DNA of 64,000 nucleotides from Oscheius onirici (Eukaryota > Nematoda > Chromadorea > Rhabditida > Rhabditidae). The stretch covers positions 2,528,501 to 2,592,500 of the forward strand of contig OW051470.1 of the NCBI GenBank assembly GCA_932521025.1. Reading direction: 5' to 3'. Position numbers and translations under genes: made by a program. Within the stretch, counting starts at the first letter, position 1. The number at the start of each line of letters is the position of its first letter. The notes under the pieces are model-generated. The model had not been told where the DNA came from and searched no databases. It saw only the letters and a program-made list of their open reading frames with translations. Positions 29,740 through 41,565 of this stretch are shown here, piece by piece.

Positions 29740-32700
29740 ATGTTTCTTCCTCTTTTCATCCTCTACTTTTTTCCGGGTAACGTTTTGGCTCTTAATCAGA
29801 AATCAAGCTGAAACAGGAACGGAATGCGCTGCCAGAATCAATGTCAGCTCCGAGCAGATCCTCATCGCGAAGCTTCTCAAAGGTTACGATACCTCGATTC
29901 GACCAGTTATGAGTGAATCCGACGCCGTTTATGTCAACATTTCCGTGAACACGCTGAGTCTTCTCATTGTGGTAAGACAGTGTCTTACTTTAAGAGAGTC
30001 TGTAGGACCAAGCCCAGGAAACGATCCAGTTTTCGGGAGAATTTATTCTCCAGTGGTATGACATGTTCCTAAAATGGAATCCGGAAGAAGAGAGCGGATT
30101 GCGGTGGCTCAAAATGAAGCAGAACACTATCTGGAAGCCGGATACGACAATCTCGAGCAGGTTTGCGTCTTGTTGTCAAATATCTTATGGTTTTGCCAAG
30201 ATTTTATAGCAGAAATGTAACCTGTAAAATACTCTCTTTTTAGTCGAAAACAACGAACATTTATTGAGAAAAACAATGAGAAATTATGAAAGAAGAGGGA
30301 GAGACACCTCGCTGTCGCACAGGTCACACCCGTATTGTCTCAGCGCCCGGTGTGAGTAGGGTCCTACAATTTCGATCGTTTAATAGTCTAAGGACTTTAT
30401 AAGTTGAGGTTTGTAAGTGTTCCGACCCTGGGAGACCAGTGGTTGCAGAAAATTTTGAAATGCCTTCCCTTTGAGGAAGGCGATAAGAATCCTGGTAGGA
30501 GAGTGCTGCTCTTTTGTTCAATTTTAGATTTGTTTTAATAAAAAATGCAAAAAGAGTTTGCCGCCAGCAGGGGTCGAACCTGCGACCTTGGGCTTATTAG
30601 ACCCACGCTCTAACCGACTGAGCTATGGCGGCTGATTCTCTCAGTTTTTTTTCGATGTTATTGACAATGGTCCGGTCTATTCCACAGCTAAAAAGTTCAT
30701 TTCAGCACCAAGATGGAAAGAATTCTCGCAGACGATCAGATATATATTGACGTCAGTTACGAGGGCGAGGTCAGAAGTAGTCTGGCCGGCGTTATTACCA
30801 ATCTCTGCAACATGAAGGTACCGTAATCCCCGTCCTCTCGAATCATCTTTCAGGTGGACAAGTTCCCATACGACACTCAAACCTGCCAGATTGATATAGG
30901 GCCCTGGTCCTATACTGCCGACCAGGTCTACGTCTCTGCTGCTCCCGAACTAACCGACCGGGAACTGGATGTAAGAATTACCCGATTACCGTAGTCTAGA
31001 TCTCCCAAAGATGTTTCAGCTTGATTTCTGATTAAGAGCCAAAACGTTACCCGGAAAAAAGTAGAGGATGAAAAGAGGAAGAAACATGCCGAAAAGGTTT
31101 GAAGAGAAAGATACTATTTGTTCAAGGTGTCAATGACATCCGATCTCCCTACTAACCCATTTCGGAATTTTGCTCCTCCTGTTAGGATTTCCAACAGTTG
31201 CAGGGAAATTCCGAATGGGATATGCTGAGCCTAACGTCGACCAGATTCGATCAGTATGACGGCGATGTCGGTTTCAACTATACCAACGTCCGTTTTGTCG
31301 TGAGTCTTGATCAGAGTTTTTATGATTGTCTTAGCTTCGAATAAAAAGACGACCGCTCTTCTACGTGTGGGTGCTGCTCGTGCCCACATTCATCATCACT
31401 TTTGTTTGCATTTTTGGTCTCTTCACACCGACGAATTCGTTAGGAGATCGCGAAGAGAAGGTAGGCAAAGTTTTCGATACGTCTCTCGAGATAATCGAGA
31501 AGTCTGACTGAAAAGAGAGTCCTGTACTCTCGCACAGAACAATGTATTTCCTAGGCGCTACTGTAAATAACACTCTGAAAAGAGTCTAGTGATCAGAGTA
31601 GGAGGCAACTAAATGTGATGTCATGTAGTTCCCTCCAGACCAGAGTATAAGAGGATGACGTTTTACTCCAAACAGTGAGGAACTCTTTCTTTCTCTCAAA
31701 CTAGTCAAAAGTCTGTTTTCGGTCCTGTCCTTATAAACTTATCAAACTCCTGAATCCAGAAGTGGTAAGGAAATCAGAAAAAAAATAACGGAACAGTTTT
31801 CACCAAAGATTCCCAGCCATGCTTCGAAGAATATCCTCAGCTCTTCCCAGCATAGTTTCTTGACTATCTCAGGAACTACAACAACCTCTTAGACAACCAT
31901 AGAGTGGAGTCTCATAATCCTGGAAGGAAGTTGTCTATTAGGGCACCTTTCTCGGAAAGAGTCTACGTCTATCAAATATTCAGAAATGGCTGTCAATGAA
32001 AGCAAACGAGAGAACGAGGAAAATCTAGACTTTATTAGTTGAGATTTTACTCAATGCTCTCGGCCGTCTTCACATTCTCAGTTGGTCCGCCATCGCTGAG
32101 CTCGTTGGCCGTTCGGACTCCTCCAGTCTCTCCGTCGCTCAAAGCTTCGGCCGTTTTGCATCCTTTCTCCTCGTCCGAGTTCAAAAGTTGAGCCGTGGCG
32201 ACGCTCTTCTCCGGCTCGTCCGCGACCAGTTCAGCCGTCTTCATTCCGGCCGTCTCCTTCTGACTGACGAGGTTCTGTGCCGTAGTCACTCCCGATTCGG
32301 CCTCGTCCTCTACAGCTACGGTCGTCTTCACTCCAGTCGTCTCCTTCTGGCTGGACATGTTCTGAGCCGTATTGACTCCGCTCGTCTCCTTCTGACTCAG
32401 CAAGTTCTGGGCCGTCGTGACACCGTCTGTCGGATCGTCATTCACTTTTGGAACCTTCTTCTTGCTGTTCTCAGAGCCCGAGTTGCTGCTACTGCCGCTG
32501 CCGCTACGGCCTTTGGAGCTCTTCTTTTCCCGGTCTCTCTTCCTGTTCTTGTTCTTCTTCTTTTTATTCTTCTTCCTGTTCTTGCTCTTCACCGCAATCG
32601 ACGTTCCCGAAGCGGTCATCATCTTCTCGGTCGACTCGGTGACAGCAGGCTTCTCTTCAACTTTCGGTGCCGGCTCTTCTTTCTTCTCCTCAATCTTCGG

Positions 32701-34918
32701 GACCTGAACTGGCTCCGTCTTCTCGACCAACTTGTCCTCAGCCTTCGGGACTTCTTTCAGCTGGACTGGCTCCGTCTTCTCCTCAATCTTCGGGACTGCT
32801 TCGGCCAACTTGACCTCAGCCTTCGGAACTTTATTCGGCTGGACTGGATCCTCCATCTTCAACGGTTCGACTGACTTCTCCTCAACTGGCGTCGGTGGCT
32901 CCATCTCTTTCAGCTTCTCCTCAATCTTCGGGACCTCTGGTTCCTTCTTCTCCTCGATCTCTTTCGGCTTTTCTTCAAGAGCTGGCACCAGACTCACAGA
33001 TGGTTGAGCAGCTGGTGGAGCCACGCAGACTTCCTCCTTCTTCTCTTGTACGACAGGCTCCTCCTTCTTCGGCTCCTCGACCGGTGGCTGAGGTTGAAGC
33101 GACGAGATCTTTTCCTCATTGGACATTCCTTTCGGAGAGATTGACTTGGAGCAGAGCTGTTCCTTCGACTGGACCTTGGTCAATTCCTTGGCCTCCTCCA
33201 TCTTCGTGGTCACTTCCTCAGCTTTCGACTCCTCTACCGCCTTCTCCTCCTTCTTCTTCCTCAAGTCCTGGTAGAGTTTGTAGCCGATCCCGACGACAGC
33301 TGCCAGACTGGCCAAGGCACCGATTAAGAGCAGACTGAAATATTTGGAAGTAGTCAAGGGAAAAGTAGAACTCACTTTCGGTACAACGGCTTCATGACGA
33401 CTGTTCTGCTACAGCTGCTGGACTACAAATGGCGCGAGCTACCTCTGGAGTTGTTTTCAATTGGAAAGCTATTTAGAAACTTTCAAACTTTCTAAAACAA
33501 GTTCTATTTTTCGACAACGTTTATTTTAAGTGGATTACAAAAAAGTGGAACAAAATAAACAAAAACATAAAAACAAACATTTAGATTCAGTTATTGGTAG
33601 AGATTGTTGTCTTCAATCTTTTGAAGAGTATTCGGGAAAGATAACGGTTACAATGAAAAACTGAATAGAGAAACAGTGGAAACACACTATACCTTGGACT
33701 ATAGTCCTGCTCAAAGAGACAGGTCTCTGGGTCTGTCGAAGTACCGTATCACGCGATTTGATTCTGTAGAGAGTGTCTGTTCAGACTCGGCCAAACATCT
33801 CGTATTAGATTGTATCTTTGCAAAGCATGACCGTGTCTACTTTCTAAATCTGTGGCGTTTACTGGGAGTCGCATGAGAGTCAACAAACCAGAAACTAATG
33901 TTCATAACAGTTGTTCAGACTCTTGTATTTAGAGAGTCATCTGACGGTTATTTTTGGTAGTCACTAAACTGTCGAAACTTGTGTTTCTGAAGGTTGGAAA
34001 TACCCACAATCCGAGCTACTGAACAGTGTACTGTAAGACCCAGTTCATTCCCTCTTTTAAGTCTCTGAGCTATAGTTTAGACAGGGAACTCTGTAGTCAA
34101 CTGAATACCAGTTCATAAGAGCAGAACCGTTTTTCTGTAAACTCGGGGCATGTTTACATTTATTTTGTAGCTCGGAAAACAGAGCAAACGAAAAAAGTGT
34201 TTCTCAGTGCAGACAATCTTCAGTTTGAGAAATAGGGGGCCACAATGATATGCGGCAAGAAGCGTAAAGAACTGATTTCTTCGCATTGCAGGTAAACCTT
34301 GGAATGTCTACACTCCTCTCCTCTGCAGTTATTCTCCAAATTATTGCCAACTCCATGCCTAAAACTTCTTCACTCCCTTTACTTGGTAAATCCTAAAGTA
34401 AACTCATAAAATCTTTTACAGGCAATTTCATTCTAGCCGAGATCTTTGTCGTCTCAATCGGAGTCGTTTTCACCGTCGTTCTTCTGGTTCTCCACCATCG
34501 AGCCAACACGAGGGAGTGGACTCCTCCGAGATGGATTGCCAGGTGTTTGAGCTGGACTGTTAGTTTATTCGGGGAAAAAATCCAAACAAGTTTCAGGGAT
34601 CGAGAAAGTTCGTCAAAAAGTACTACAAGAGAGTTTTTGTGGAACGAAAAACGAGCAAGGAGAGCGAGAAGAAGCTCATTTTCAGCGGTGTGAAGTGAGA
34701 ACACAAAACAATCCTCAAATTTCAAGAAAATTCAGTGCTGCTCTCTTTGCCGAAGTGGAAAATACTCTTCGAATGGTGACTGATTTCCTGGACGATGAAG
34801 AAGAAGACCGGGTCCGAGAGCTGGCCTGGATCAAATTCTTCGATCGCGTCGACGTGTTCCTTCTCGTTTTCTTCCAAGTGGCCAATGCGCTGCTCACTGT
34901 CATTATTTGTCGTCATTG
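29740..34918 (+). CDS. Cys-loop ligand-gated ion channel subunit A (nAChR-like)
   Basis: Pentameric channel subunit. The ATG at 29740 gives a signal peptide (MFLPLFILYFFPG). A 41-nt intron leads to TECAARINVSSEQILIAKLL and GYDTSIRPV. The ligand-binding domain continues with QETIQFSGEFILQWYDMF, NTIWKPDTTI and the Cys loop CNMKVDKFPYDTQTC (13 residues between Cys). TM1 is FYVWVLLVPTFIITFVCIFG. TM2 begins GDREEKVNLGMSTLLSSAVI, with Glu at -1' and Leu at 9', the pattern of cation channels. TM3 is ILAEIFVVSIGVVFTVVLLV, and TM4 closes the protein: FDRVDVFLLVFFQVANALL..CRH. No vicinal CysCys is seen in loop C, so it is not an alpha-type subunit. One intron (30162-30700) holds an antisense tRNA-Ile, and the 2.8-kb intron between TM1 and TM2 (31460-34290) holds a complete gene on the other strand. 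Confidence 0.88.
30559..30632 (-). tRNA. tRNA-Ile(AAT), copy 2, within a channel intron
   Basis: Identical over all 74 nt to the tRNA-Ile at 2115-2188: acceptor GCCGCCA/TGGCGGC, anticodon arm TGGGT-CTAATAA-GCCCA, B box GGTTCGACCCC. The 3' trailer AACTCTTTTTGC is also identical, while further flanks differ. Antisense to the host channel gene. Confidence 0.95.
32047..33395 (-). CDS. Nested membrane-anchored Lys/Glu-rich repeat protein
   Basis: A two-exon gene on the - strand inside the TM1-TM2 intron of channel A. Exon 1 (about 33376-33395) is MKPLYR; after a 42-nt intron exon 2 gives LLLIGALASLAAVVGIGYKL, a single N-terminal TM anchor, then a basic stretch QDLRKKKEEK. The rest is low-complexity: (1) Lys/Glu/Pro/Val repeats such as VPKIEEK and EPVQLKEVPKAEDKL; (2) a very basic patch KSKNRKKNKKKKNKNRKRD; (3) a Ser/Gly tract; (4) six to eight imperfect repeats of about 17 residues with the core TAQNLLSQKETSGV, ending ENVKTAESIE. 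About 420 residues after splicing. The layout recalls junctin/triadin-like or ribosome-receptor-like proteins, but no homology can be claimed. Start chosen because the splice joins the TM segment in frame. Confidence 0.7.
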
Positions 34919-35489
34919 AAATAAACCTGACGATATTTGTCGAGAGAAAGATCATGTAAAAAAAAGTAAAGTTTCTCCCTATCAACGCCAGAGTTCCGAA
35001 GAATCCTCTGAGAGACAAGCTCCTACTGCGTGAGGGGTCAATCTGAGGGACCAGATCGTGAAAGATCATGTACCACTCTTTCACTCTGACCTCTGCCATT
35101 ATCTTTGTCCCAGCAAGTCAGTCTTCTAAACTTAGCCTCTTCTCACTGTTCCGCTCAAAGATGCTTCTACGACCATCTTCCCTTACTATCCTTTAAAATT
35201 TATCTTTTGCTATTCTCGTCCGATCAACCTGGCATTTATTTTCTTGTCCGTTATCTTCCTGGGACAACCTGGGAACAACTAGACGACAAAAAGGGACAAC
35301 TTGTCCGGACAACATGGTTCTCTGCGAACCATGTCATCTGTTCTTTGTTTCTTTGTCTATCTTCTCTCGTCTCGATTTCTCTATTCCTATCTTTCCCACT
35401 TGTCCCCATGTATTTACAGACTCAAAACAACATCACTGTACGATTTACTACAGACAATTTACGTGTCTTTTCTCACTAGATGAGTTTCT
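34919..35489. other. Convergent 3' region
   Basis: About 570 bp between the end of channel A (+) and the end of the Lys-rich gene (-). A poly(A)-type AATAAA (ATTGAAATAAACC) follows the channel stop at about 34919. A - strand open frame covering 34722-35099 overlaps the channel's last exon and has no supporting features. Confidence 0.5.
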
Positions 35490-37256
35490 CTACTTCTTGT
35501 CCGAGTCGGAACTGCTGGACGAGGCCGGACTCTCCTTCTTCGTATCCCTCCTCTTCAGCGGCTTTCCCGGCTGCGACTTCTTAAAGACGTCCTTTCTCTG
35601 TCGATCCCAATGATGTCGACTGTAGAGAGTCTGCTCGACCGGCGGTTCCGTTACTTTGACAGCGGCTTCTTTTGGATCGTTGGACGTACTGGCCTGCTCC
35701 GTACTGGCCTGCTGACGATCCTTCTCGTCGAACATTGTGTTGATGACGGATCGGATCGTGTTCGAGAGCATCTGCTCGTTCTTGAAGTGACGCTCGTCGC
35801 GGGCAATCAGATCCGTATAGTTGTCCGTCCAGTCAAAGTCGTCCGGAGCCTCGAGCGGATCGGCCAGCTGCTTGTCCTCATTCACGACCTGGACGAGAAG
35901 AGCCGAACTGGGCTTCTGTTCCGGAATCGGCGGATGTTCTTTCGCAAAGACCGGGTTCTTCCAGAAGGGACGCTTGTTCTCGTGGAAGAGGTGACCGCCG
36001 TTGTCGTTGTTCTTGACAAGGCTCAGGTCATCTCTGAAATGTTTGTTTGGGTAGAGAAGAGATACAGTAATCTGAACTAGAAAACAAGAGTATAAATCGA
36101 GTTTTCTTGGGAGCAGATTAGCCACAGGAAAGAAGGTAGCCGAGAGACATTAAACCAAGAGACTTGGTTCGATACTACATTACAAAGTCTCAAAGAATAC
36201 AGTAGACGAGATTTAAAGCAGAGAACTGTTTGTGAGAGGAGTAAATGTAATAAATTGGAATGGTAAGGGTTCTCAAGATGCAGATCAACCGTGAAAGGTC
36301 TGGTCAGAGCGTAACTGATCAAGAGTCTTTCTACAGTAGCGAAGTTTTTTGAATCGGTGTAGATCTGAAATATGTCTGAGTAGAGAAGAAAGGCAGAGTA
36401 CTGTAATCTTTTCTTTCCAGTGGTTTTCCACACCCTCTTTTGAAGGATTACAGAGATAGAGCCCTCTGAACTGAACACAAGCTCTGGGAGTATGAGTCAG
36501 GATAGGTAAGAGAAAACTCGACTATCAGCCTGGTCAAGAGTGTTATGAGAGTCAGTTCAAGCTACAAGCTTATGCAAGTCTGAGATTCGATCAGATAATT
36601 CGTGACAGAATGAAATTGGCCAAAAGTACGAGAAAAACTGAGCGAAGAAAGGGACTCATAGGGAAGTACAGTACAAGGAACGGAAAATTTTGGGTAGTCT
36701 TATGAGGGTCAAAAACGGATACAGGCCAGAGAAGAGTGAGGAAAAACCAACCTGTGCTGCATGTTGGTCAAGACGCTCGGCTCCTCAATCCAGACGTCGT
36801 CATCCAAATCGGTCTTGCCTCCCTTGAACGTGATGTCTCCCTCGCCCACATTTCCGACATTCTTGTTCGCAATGTTCGACAAAGCCTTCTTTTTGGCCTT
36901 TTCAGCCTTGTTGCCGGAGAAGAGCTTTGCGATGAATTGGAACTTGTCTTTGAAGCGTTCGCCCAGTTTTTTGTCCTTCTTGCCTCCGGTTTTAGTCTCC
37001 TTATTTTTTCTCTTCCCCTCAGCCCGCTTGGCCTTCCCTTCGGCTCGCTTGCTCATCTGCTGCTTGACTCTTTTCAGTCGTTCCTGCTTGCCCTCGTCGT
37101 CGTCGTCTGAGGAAAGACCGCCTTTCTGGCCGTCTTCATCGATCGTCTTCGGGGTATTCGGCTCCTTCGGCTTGTTGCTTTTTGACTGAAATCGGGGAAT
37201 TGTTTGGGTAAAAAGAGGGACAGAGAAAACAATTGCTTCGTACTACTTACATCCAT
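35490..37256 (-). CDS. Lys-rich protein of unknown family
   Basis: Three exons: ATGGAT at about 37254-37256, a middle exon about 36752-37187 and a last exon about 35490-36032. The protein starts MD, then SKSNKPKEPNTPKTIDEDG, an acidic patch LSSDDDDEG, and a strongly basic helix region (RAEGKAKRAEGKRKNKETK). A more globular part has FKDKFQFIAKLFSGNKAEKA, VGNVGEGDITFKGGKTDLDD and DVWIEEPSVLTNMQHR. The last exon contains DDLSLVKNNDNGG, FWKNPVFAKEHPPIPEQKP, DPLEAPDDFDWTDNYTDLIA and ends SSSSSDSDKK. Charge pattern suggests a nuclear or nucleic-acid-associated protein; that is inference only. About 325 residues. No family recognised. The intron at 36033-36750 (720 bp) has no feature. Confidence 0.65.
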
Positions 37257-37964
37257 GGTGAGAGTCGACTAGTCGATCGGAGAAGTAGTTGCTTGAATAA
37301 CTCGTTTTGGCTTAAAATCTTTTGAGTACAATTGAAAGATTCTGTAAATATGAAAGACTAACAATTAGACTTTGACCTGTCAACCCTAATACTGAAAGTT
37401 CTGCAGACTTCACTTTTGAAATCAGCACGTACCAGGTGTAAGAAGAGTTCTGACTTGACAAAAGTTAGACTTCTGTAACAAGTAAATCCGCAGAAACTCT
37501 GAAAAATTCGTTAGAAAAATCCAAATCCCACCAAATTATTTCGCCAACCCTGAACGCTGCGAGACCAGTGAGCTGGTGCGCAGTCACAAATGCTTACTGT
37601 AGGTTTACAGCCAGCTCTGACATTTTTTGAAGTAAGTTTCCACAATTCTTCATGAAAGTTTGACGTCGAGTTTTTTGCGAGTTTGCTCCAGTATTGTTGC
37701 TAGAAGCAATCATTGCAAGAGAGAAAATATTATCTGCAACTATCACATGTGTTTGCACTCGTTCCCTGTCTGTTTGTACGCGAGACCTTGTTCCGCCACC
37801 AGTATGCTGTAATTCACCGATCCTGGGTGTAACCCTGCTCTAATAGTAGACTGCGGGCCCATTTTCGCATTTGAAAACGCTCGTGCTGCATAACACATTC
37901 CTGATTCCTCCTTTCGAACATTTTCACGGCTTTAGTTTCATTTCATTCCCAATTTTGCAGTCAA
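37257..37964. other. Divergent promoter region of the Lys-rich gene and lem-2
   Basis: About 700 bp between divergent starts. No gene seen. A TTTTGCAG acceptor lies five bases before the lem-2 start, fitting trans-splicing or a short 5' leader. Confidence 0.45.
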
Positions 37965-40454
37965 ATGGATGCAATCCAAGCTCTTTCTGATGCACAGCTG
38001 CGCGACGAGCTCATCAAGCACGGCATGAAGAACCTTGGTCCAGTTATGGGCACCAGCCGTGGAATATACGAGAAGAAGCTCTTCAAACTGAAACAAGGAG
38101 CTGCTCCTGACAAAACAAAGACCAAGGTTTGAATAGGGTCGTGCCTATAACTGAATTCAGGCGGAAACGGCTCCGGCTCCAGCCAGTACTTCGAAAGCTG
38201 TCAAACCGAGAGCTAAATCCACTCGATCTGCTAGGAAACTTGTCCAGACGTCTGAAAGTGAAGGTAAATTTCGTTTTTTTTTCAAAATGGGTGATTGGGA
38301 GAAGTTTCGAAATTACTAATAGAACGTGTCCTTACCTCGTTGCGAAATTCTAGCTATTTCAGATGCTTCGGATGAAGAAATCGAGATCATCTCGCCGAAG
38401 AAATCCGCCGCAAAAAACTCTGCGAGCAAACCTGTCAGTTCGACTCCCGTTAAGGAGCGTACCCCGTCTCCTCCACCAGCTTCCACAAAGTAAATCCGCC
38501 CAACATTCGTTTTTAATATTTCTTCCTAGACGTAGAGCAGGACGTCCGGCTAACAATGTAATCCCTGGACTGAACACCACAACGGCTTCGAACAGATCAA
38601 CGACTTCGAATAGTTCTCGGCTGCTGATTGGAGGCACTGGTGGAGATATTCCTGGCTCTACGCCTCCGAGGAGAGTCATAAAGTAGTTTCAGCCTGTCCG
38701 TAACTCCATTCTCTTTGTAGGACTCCTATCAGACCAGTTACACACACGAGTGCTACGGTTACTTCTTCCTATCTCTCTCCGGATGCCTCTTTCAATCCCA
38801 GTCCCAGGTTTTCTACCCAGTCTTCTATCACACGTCTGTTCCATCTATTCACTTTTCACGCAAGAATTTTTAGGTCGCGGAATGGCCTATCTTGGTCATA
38901 CTACGGAAGAAGACGAATCTGATGGTGCTGGAGAAGAAACCCAGCGTACGGTTCACAACATCAGTTCTGTTGGTCGTGATCGTCGAAGCGGAATTCGTCG
39001 AGCCCTAGATGGTCTTCTGGGCAACAATCTCAGCGCCGGAAACCATCCGGGAGACAAGTACGAGCTTCGTCGTGGAGCCACGAAAACAAACGTTACTCGT
39101 GATGTCCGCACTGGTCGTCTGTCTATCAAGCAGCGCTCCGTCTGGAGTGACGTCCCGAGGATTCTCTTGATCATTCTCACGCTCTTCCTCGGCATCCTGC
39201 TGACTGCTTACGTCGTTGCCTCCCGTCCGGATACCATCGCCGGCACAGTTGGAGTTCTGAGGACTGCAGGACGTGACACCGTCGACTTCTTCTACAGATA
39301 TGCGATATTGCCTGTGGTTGTCGTCGCCGGAGGTACCAGAATTCCCTTTGTGTTATTATTCTAACATTTTAGGCACTCTTCTCATTACCGCGGTCTATTT
39401 TGCTCATAGATACTACCGAGAGAAGCAGGCCAAAGAGCAAGAAGCTTTTCAAGATCTCGTGGAGAGAATTATCGACATTGTCCAGATTTCCTCGGAAGAA
39501 GGCAATGAGAACATAACCGTTCCCCATGTTCGTGACAAGATGTATCCTCCTGCCAAGAGGTAAACTTTTATAGTGACCTTTTCCATATCGCCGCGTTTTC
39601 AGAAGTGCCGACGATCTGAAGCGCTGGGAGCGTGCCGTCGACTTCATTAACGAGAACGAGTCTCGTATCGCTACGGAATGTGCCATCGTGCGTGGCCAGG
39701 AGTGCCAAATCTGGAGATGGATTCCGTACAAGAAGAGCGGCTGGCAGGGAAGCGGTAAGTTTTAGAACAGTCTACCAAATGATCGTATATTTTCGTTTTT
39801 GTCCCTCATTGTGTTCCTTATTCTTTTCACTGCAATTACTGACAAAAGTGAATAAATGTCCTATCAAACACCTGTTTTCTGTCAATGAAACCTGAGAAAA
39901 CAGCTGTTTTTCAGCATTTCCCGAAACACCCAAGGCTGTGGCCGATTCGGATAAAACGCCCGAGAAATACCTCTCTCCGAACGTTCCAACCGAAGCTCTG
40001 ACTCGCTGCTTAAAAATCCGAGATGTTCGAGAGAATCGCGAGGGAAAGCATCCCGACGAACCGTTAGTTCATCTTCTTGAAACCTTGAGCAACTTATTTT
40101 TAGGATAAATTACGACCGATTGAAGTTAAAAGTCCTCGAAAAAGTCTACCCAGCTCGTCCTGTTCATTTCAGTTTCGACACTTCATCCACTGTAAGTTGC
40201 TTATATATTTTTTTCCGAATCGAGCATTACCAGTCGGTTTAACATGTAAACTTGCAGGAAGGCGTGTTATACATGAAGCTCAACAATCTCGAGGATGCAA
40301 AACACTGCTTCACTGCTCTTCACGCCAAGTGGCTCAATGGTAATAACTTCCTTCTTGCTTTTAATGCTCATTTTTTAAAGGAAATCTCGTCAATGTTAAA
40401 TACATGCGCGAAAAACGATATGCGGAACGTTTCCCATTCACTGCCAACGTCTGA
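37965..40454 (+). CDS. lem-2: LEM-domain inner nuclear membrane protein (MAN1/LEM2 type)
   Basis: Inner nuclear membrane protein that binds BAF and lamin. The ATG at 37965 starts the LEM domain: MDAIQALSDAQLRDELIKHG, NLGPVMGTSRGIYEKKLFKL. A Ser/Pro/Lys-rich nucleoplasmic region follows (SPKKSAAKNSASKPVSSTPV; GRPANNVIPGLNTTT). TM1 is RILLIILTLFLGILLTAYVV; the lumenal part is short, and TM2 lies around ILPVVVVAGGTLLITAVYFA. The C-terminal MAN1/Src1 winged-helix region has RRSADDLKRWERAVDFI, CQIWRWIPYKKS and GWQGSAFPETP. It ends with a MAN1-type RRM/UHM: ALTRCLKIRDV, EGVLYMKLNNLEDAKHCFTA, LHAKWLNGNLVNVKYMREKR, then YAERFPFTANV. The full domain set of MAN1 is present, so this should be functional. 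About ten exons. One internal splice, before the RGMAYLGHTTEE exon, is uncertain. Confidence 0.9.
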
Positions 40455-41565
40455 AGGAATCTCCTTTTGTCCCCATATTTACATCGCCATTTTGTTCTAT
40501 GTTTCTTATTCTGTCTCTTGCAACTTTCCCATTCTTCCCCGATACTATGCGTGTTTCCTTTTGTGACCTTATTCTACTAAACCATCATGTATTTCAGTCC
40601 CATATCGAGTTTATCCATTCTTCAAATCATGTTGCTGAGAGATGTGCCGTCACAAGATCCCTTGTTTCGTAACCAAATAACGGAAAAGATGTTAAGTTGA
40701 TGGCGTAGCGATGATATGTGTCTGAAACGTCTCCCAATGTTTCTCAAACGCATTCTTACGCACACCGGGGACCAGTTGCCAATCTGAATCGAAAAATCAG
40801 TCTACTCATATCCAGAAACGCATCGAATCTCTTTAACTCTAAGAAAAATACAGAACGCTTCTCTTCTTCGTTTTCCGCCGATTCTTCTAGGGCTGCGTCT
40901 TCAATTTTCACGGAAATGTGATCAGGTCTTCCCAGAAACAAAGCTAGAAACTTTCTAGTAGAAAGCTGAGAGAATCTGCAGCTAAAAAAGTATCGTCATG
41001 TAGAAAAGTTCCTATCTGACAGTGACGATCTTTCGTCCCTATTATGACTCTTCAGCCATTCTCTGATCAGTGTTGTCTTGTGCACTAGCTCTGACTCACC
41101 TCGAACTATATCTGCTCGACCTTATCAAAGTTTGCTCAAGGCTCGTTTTCACGATAAAATGCTGTCATCCTCGCCACAAACTATCGTATTCTCCTTACAA
41201 AAGGATCCCCAGATTGACTCTCGAAGCCCTTCGATTCTTCATCACTTTCGTCGAACATGCTTCTTCTACAGATCCTGCAGGCCATCTTCGTCTGCTTATC
41301 CACAATCAGCGTCACTTTTGGATTGGTATACACCGTCGAAAAGGCCCTGGCTGTTCCGTTACAAGTCTGCAGAAAATATGGAATTGCAGGAGCCTAGAAT
41401 GGTGAGTTATTACTGAAATCCTACCATACTCCCGTTTTCAGACTCAACTTTCAGCACAACCTTTGATCTCTTGAAAATATGGTTAGGCTTTATGAATCAA
41501 AATTTCACAACGTTATGATGTAGAGAAATGCGACTAGTATTGAATTATGGGTGATAAGTAATCAC
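40455..41565. other. Space between lem-2 and TRAIP-like genes
   Basis: 1.1 kb between convergent genes. Includes the lem-2 3' UTR. All three + frames are open for about 340 bp around 41070-41410, where a small membrane peptide or a short spliced protein could be encoded (see 41257-41397). Otherwise nothing is recognised. Confidence 0.4.
41257..41397 (+). CDS. Possible 46-residue membrane micropeptide
   Basis: A short frame reads MLLLQILQAIFVCLSTISVT then FGLVYTVEKALAVPLQVCRK and YGIAGA before TAG. The first 27 residues form one hydrophobic segment, the rest is amphipathic. An alternative in another frame starts at 41158 (MLSSSPQTIVFSL), uses a GTGAG donor at 41401 and an acceptor at about 41440 to end MTQLSAQPLIS. 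Neither has known relatives I can recall; both could be chance. Confidence 0.25.
   Translation: MLLLQILQAIFVCLSTISVTFGLVYTVEKALAVPLQVCRKYGIAGA

Noticed and set aside
32188-33338. Long + strand frames opposite the Lys/Glu-rich nested gene
   Set aside because: They are mirror frames of low-complexity coding sequence (Leu/Arg/Ser-rich). The - strand has the start, the TM anchor and a proper splice.
34722-35099. - strand frame of 125 codons overlapping the last exon of channel A (MAEVRVKEWYMIF)
   Set aside because: More than half lies antisense to a confirmed TM4 exon, so the open frame is explained by it. No motif or splice signal supports a separate gene.
36736-37189. + strand frames opposite the Lys-rich gene
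   Set aside because: Complement of Lys/Asp-rich codons; Leu/Phe-rich without start context. The - strand frame splices consistently.
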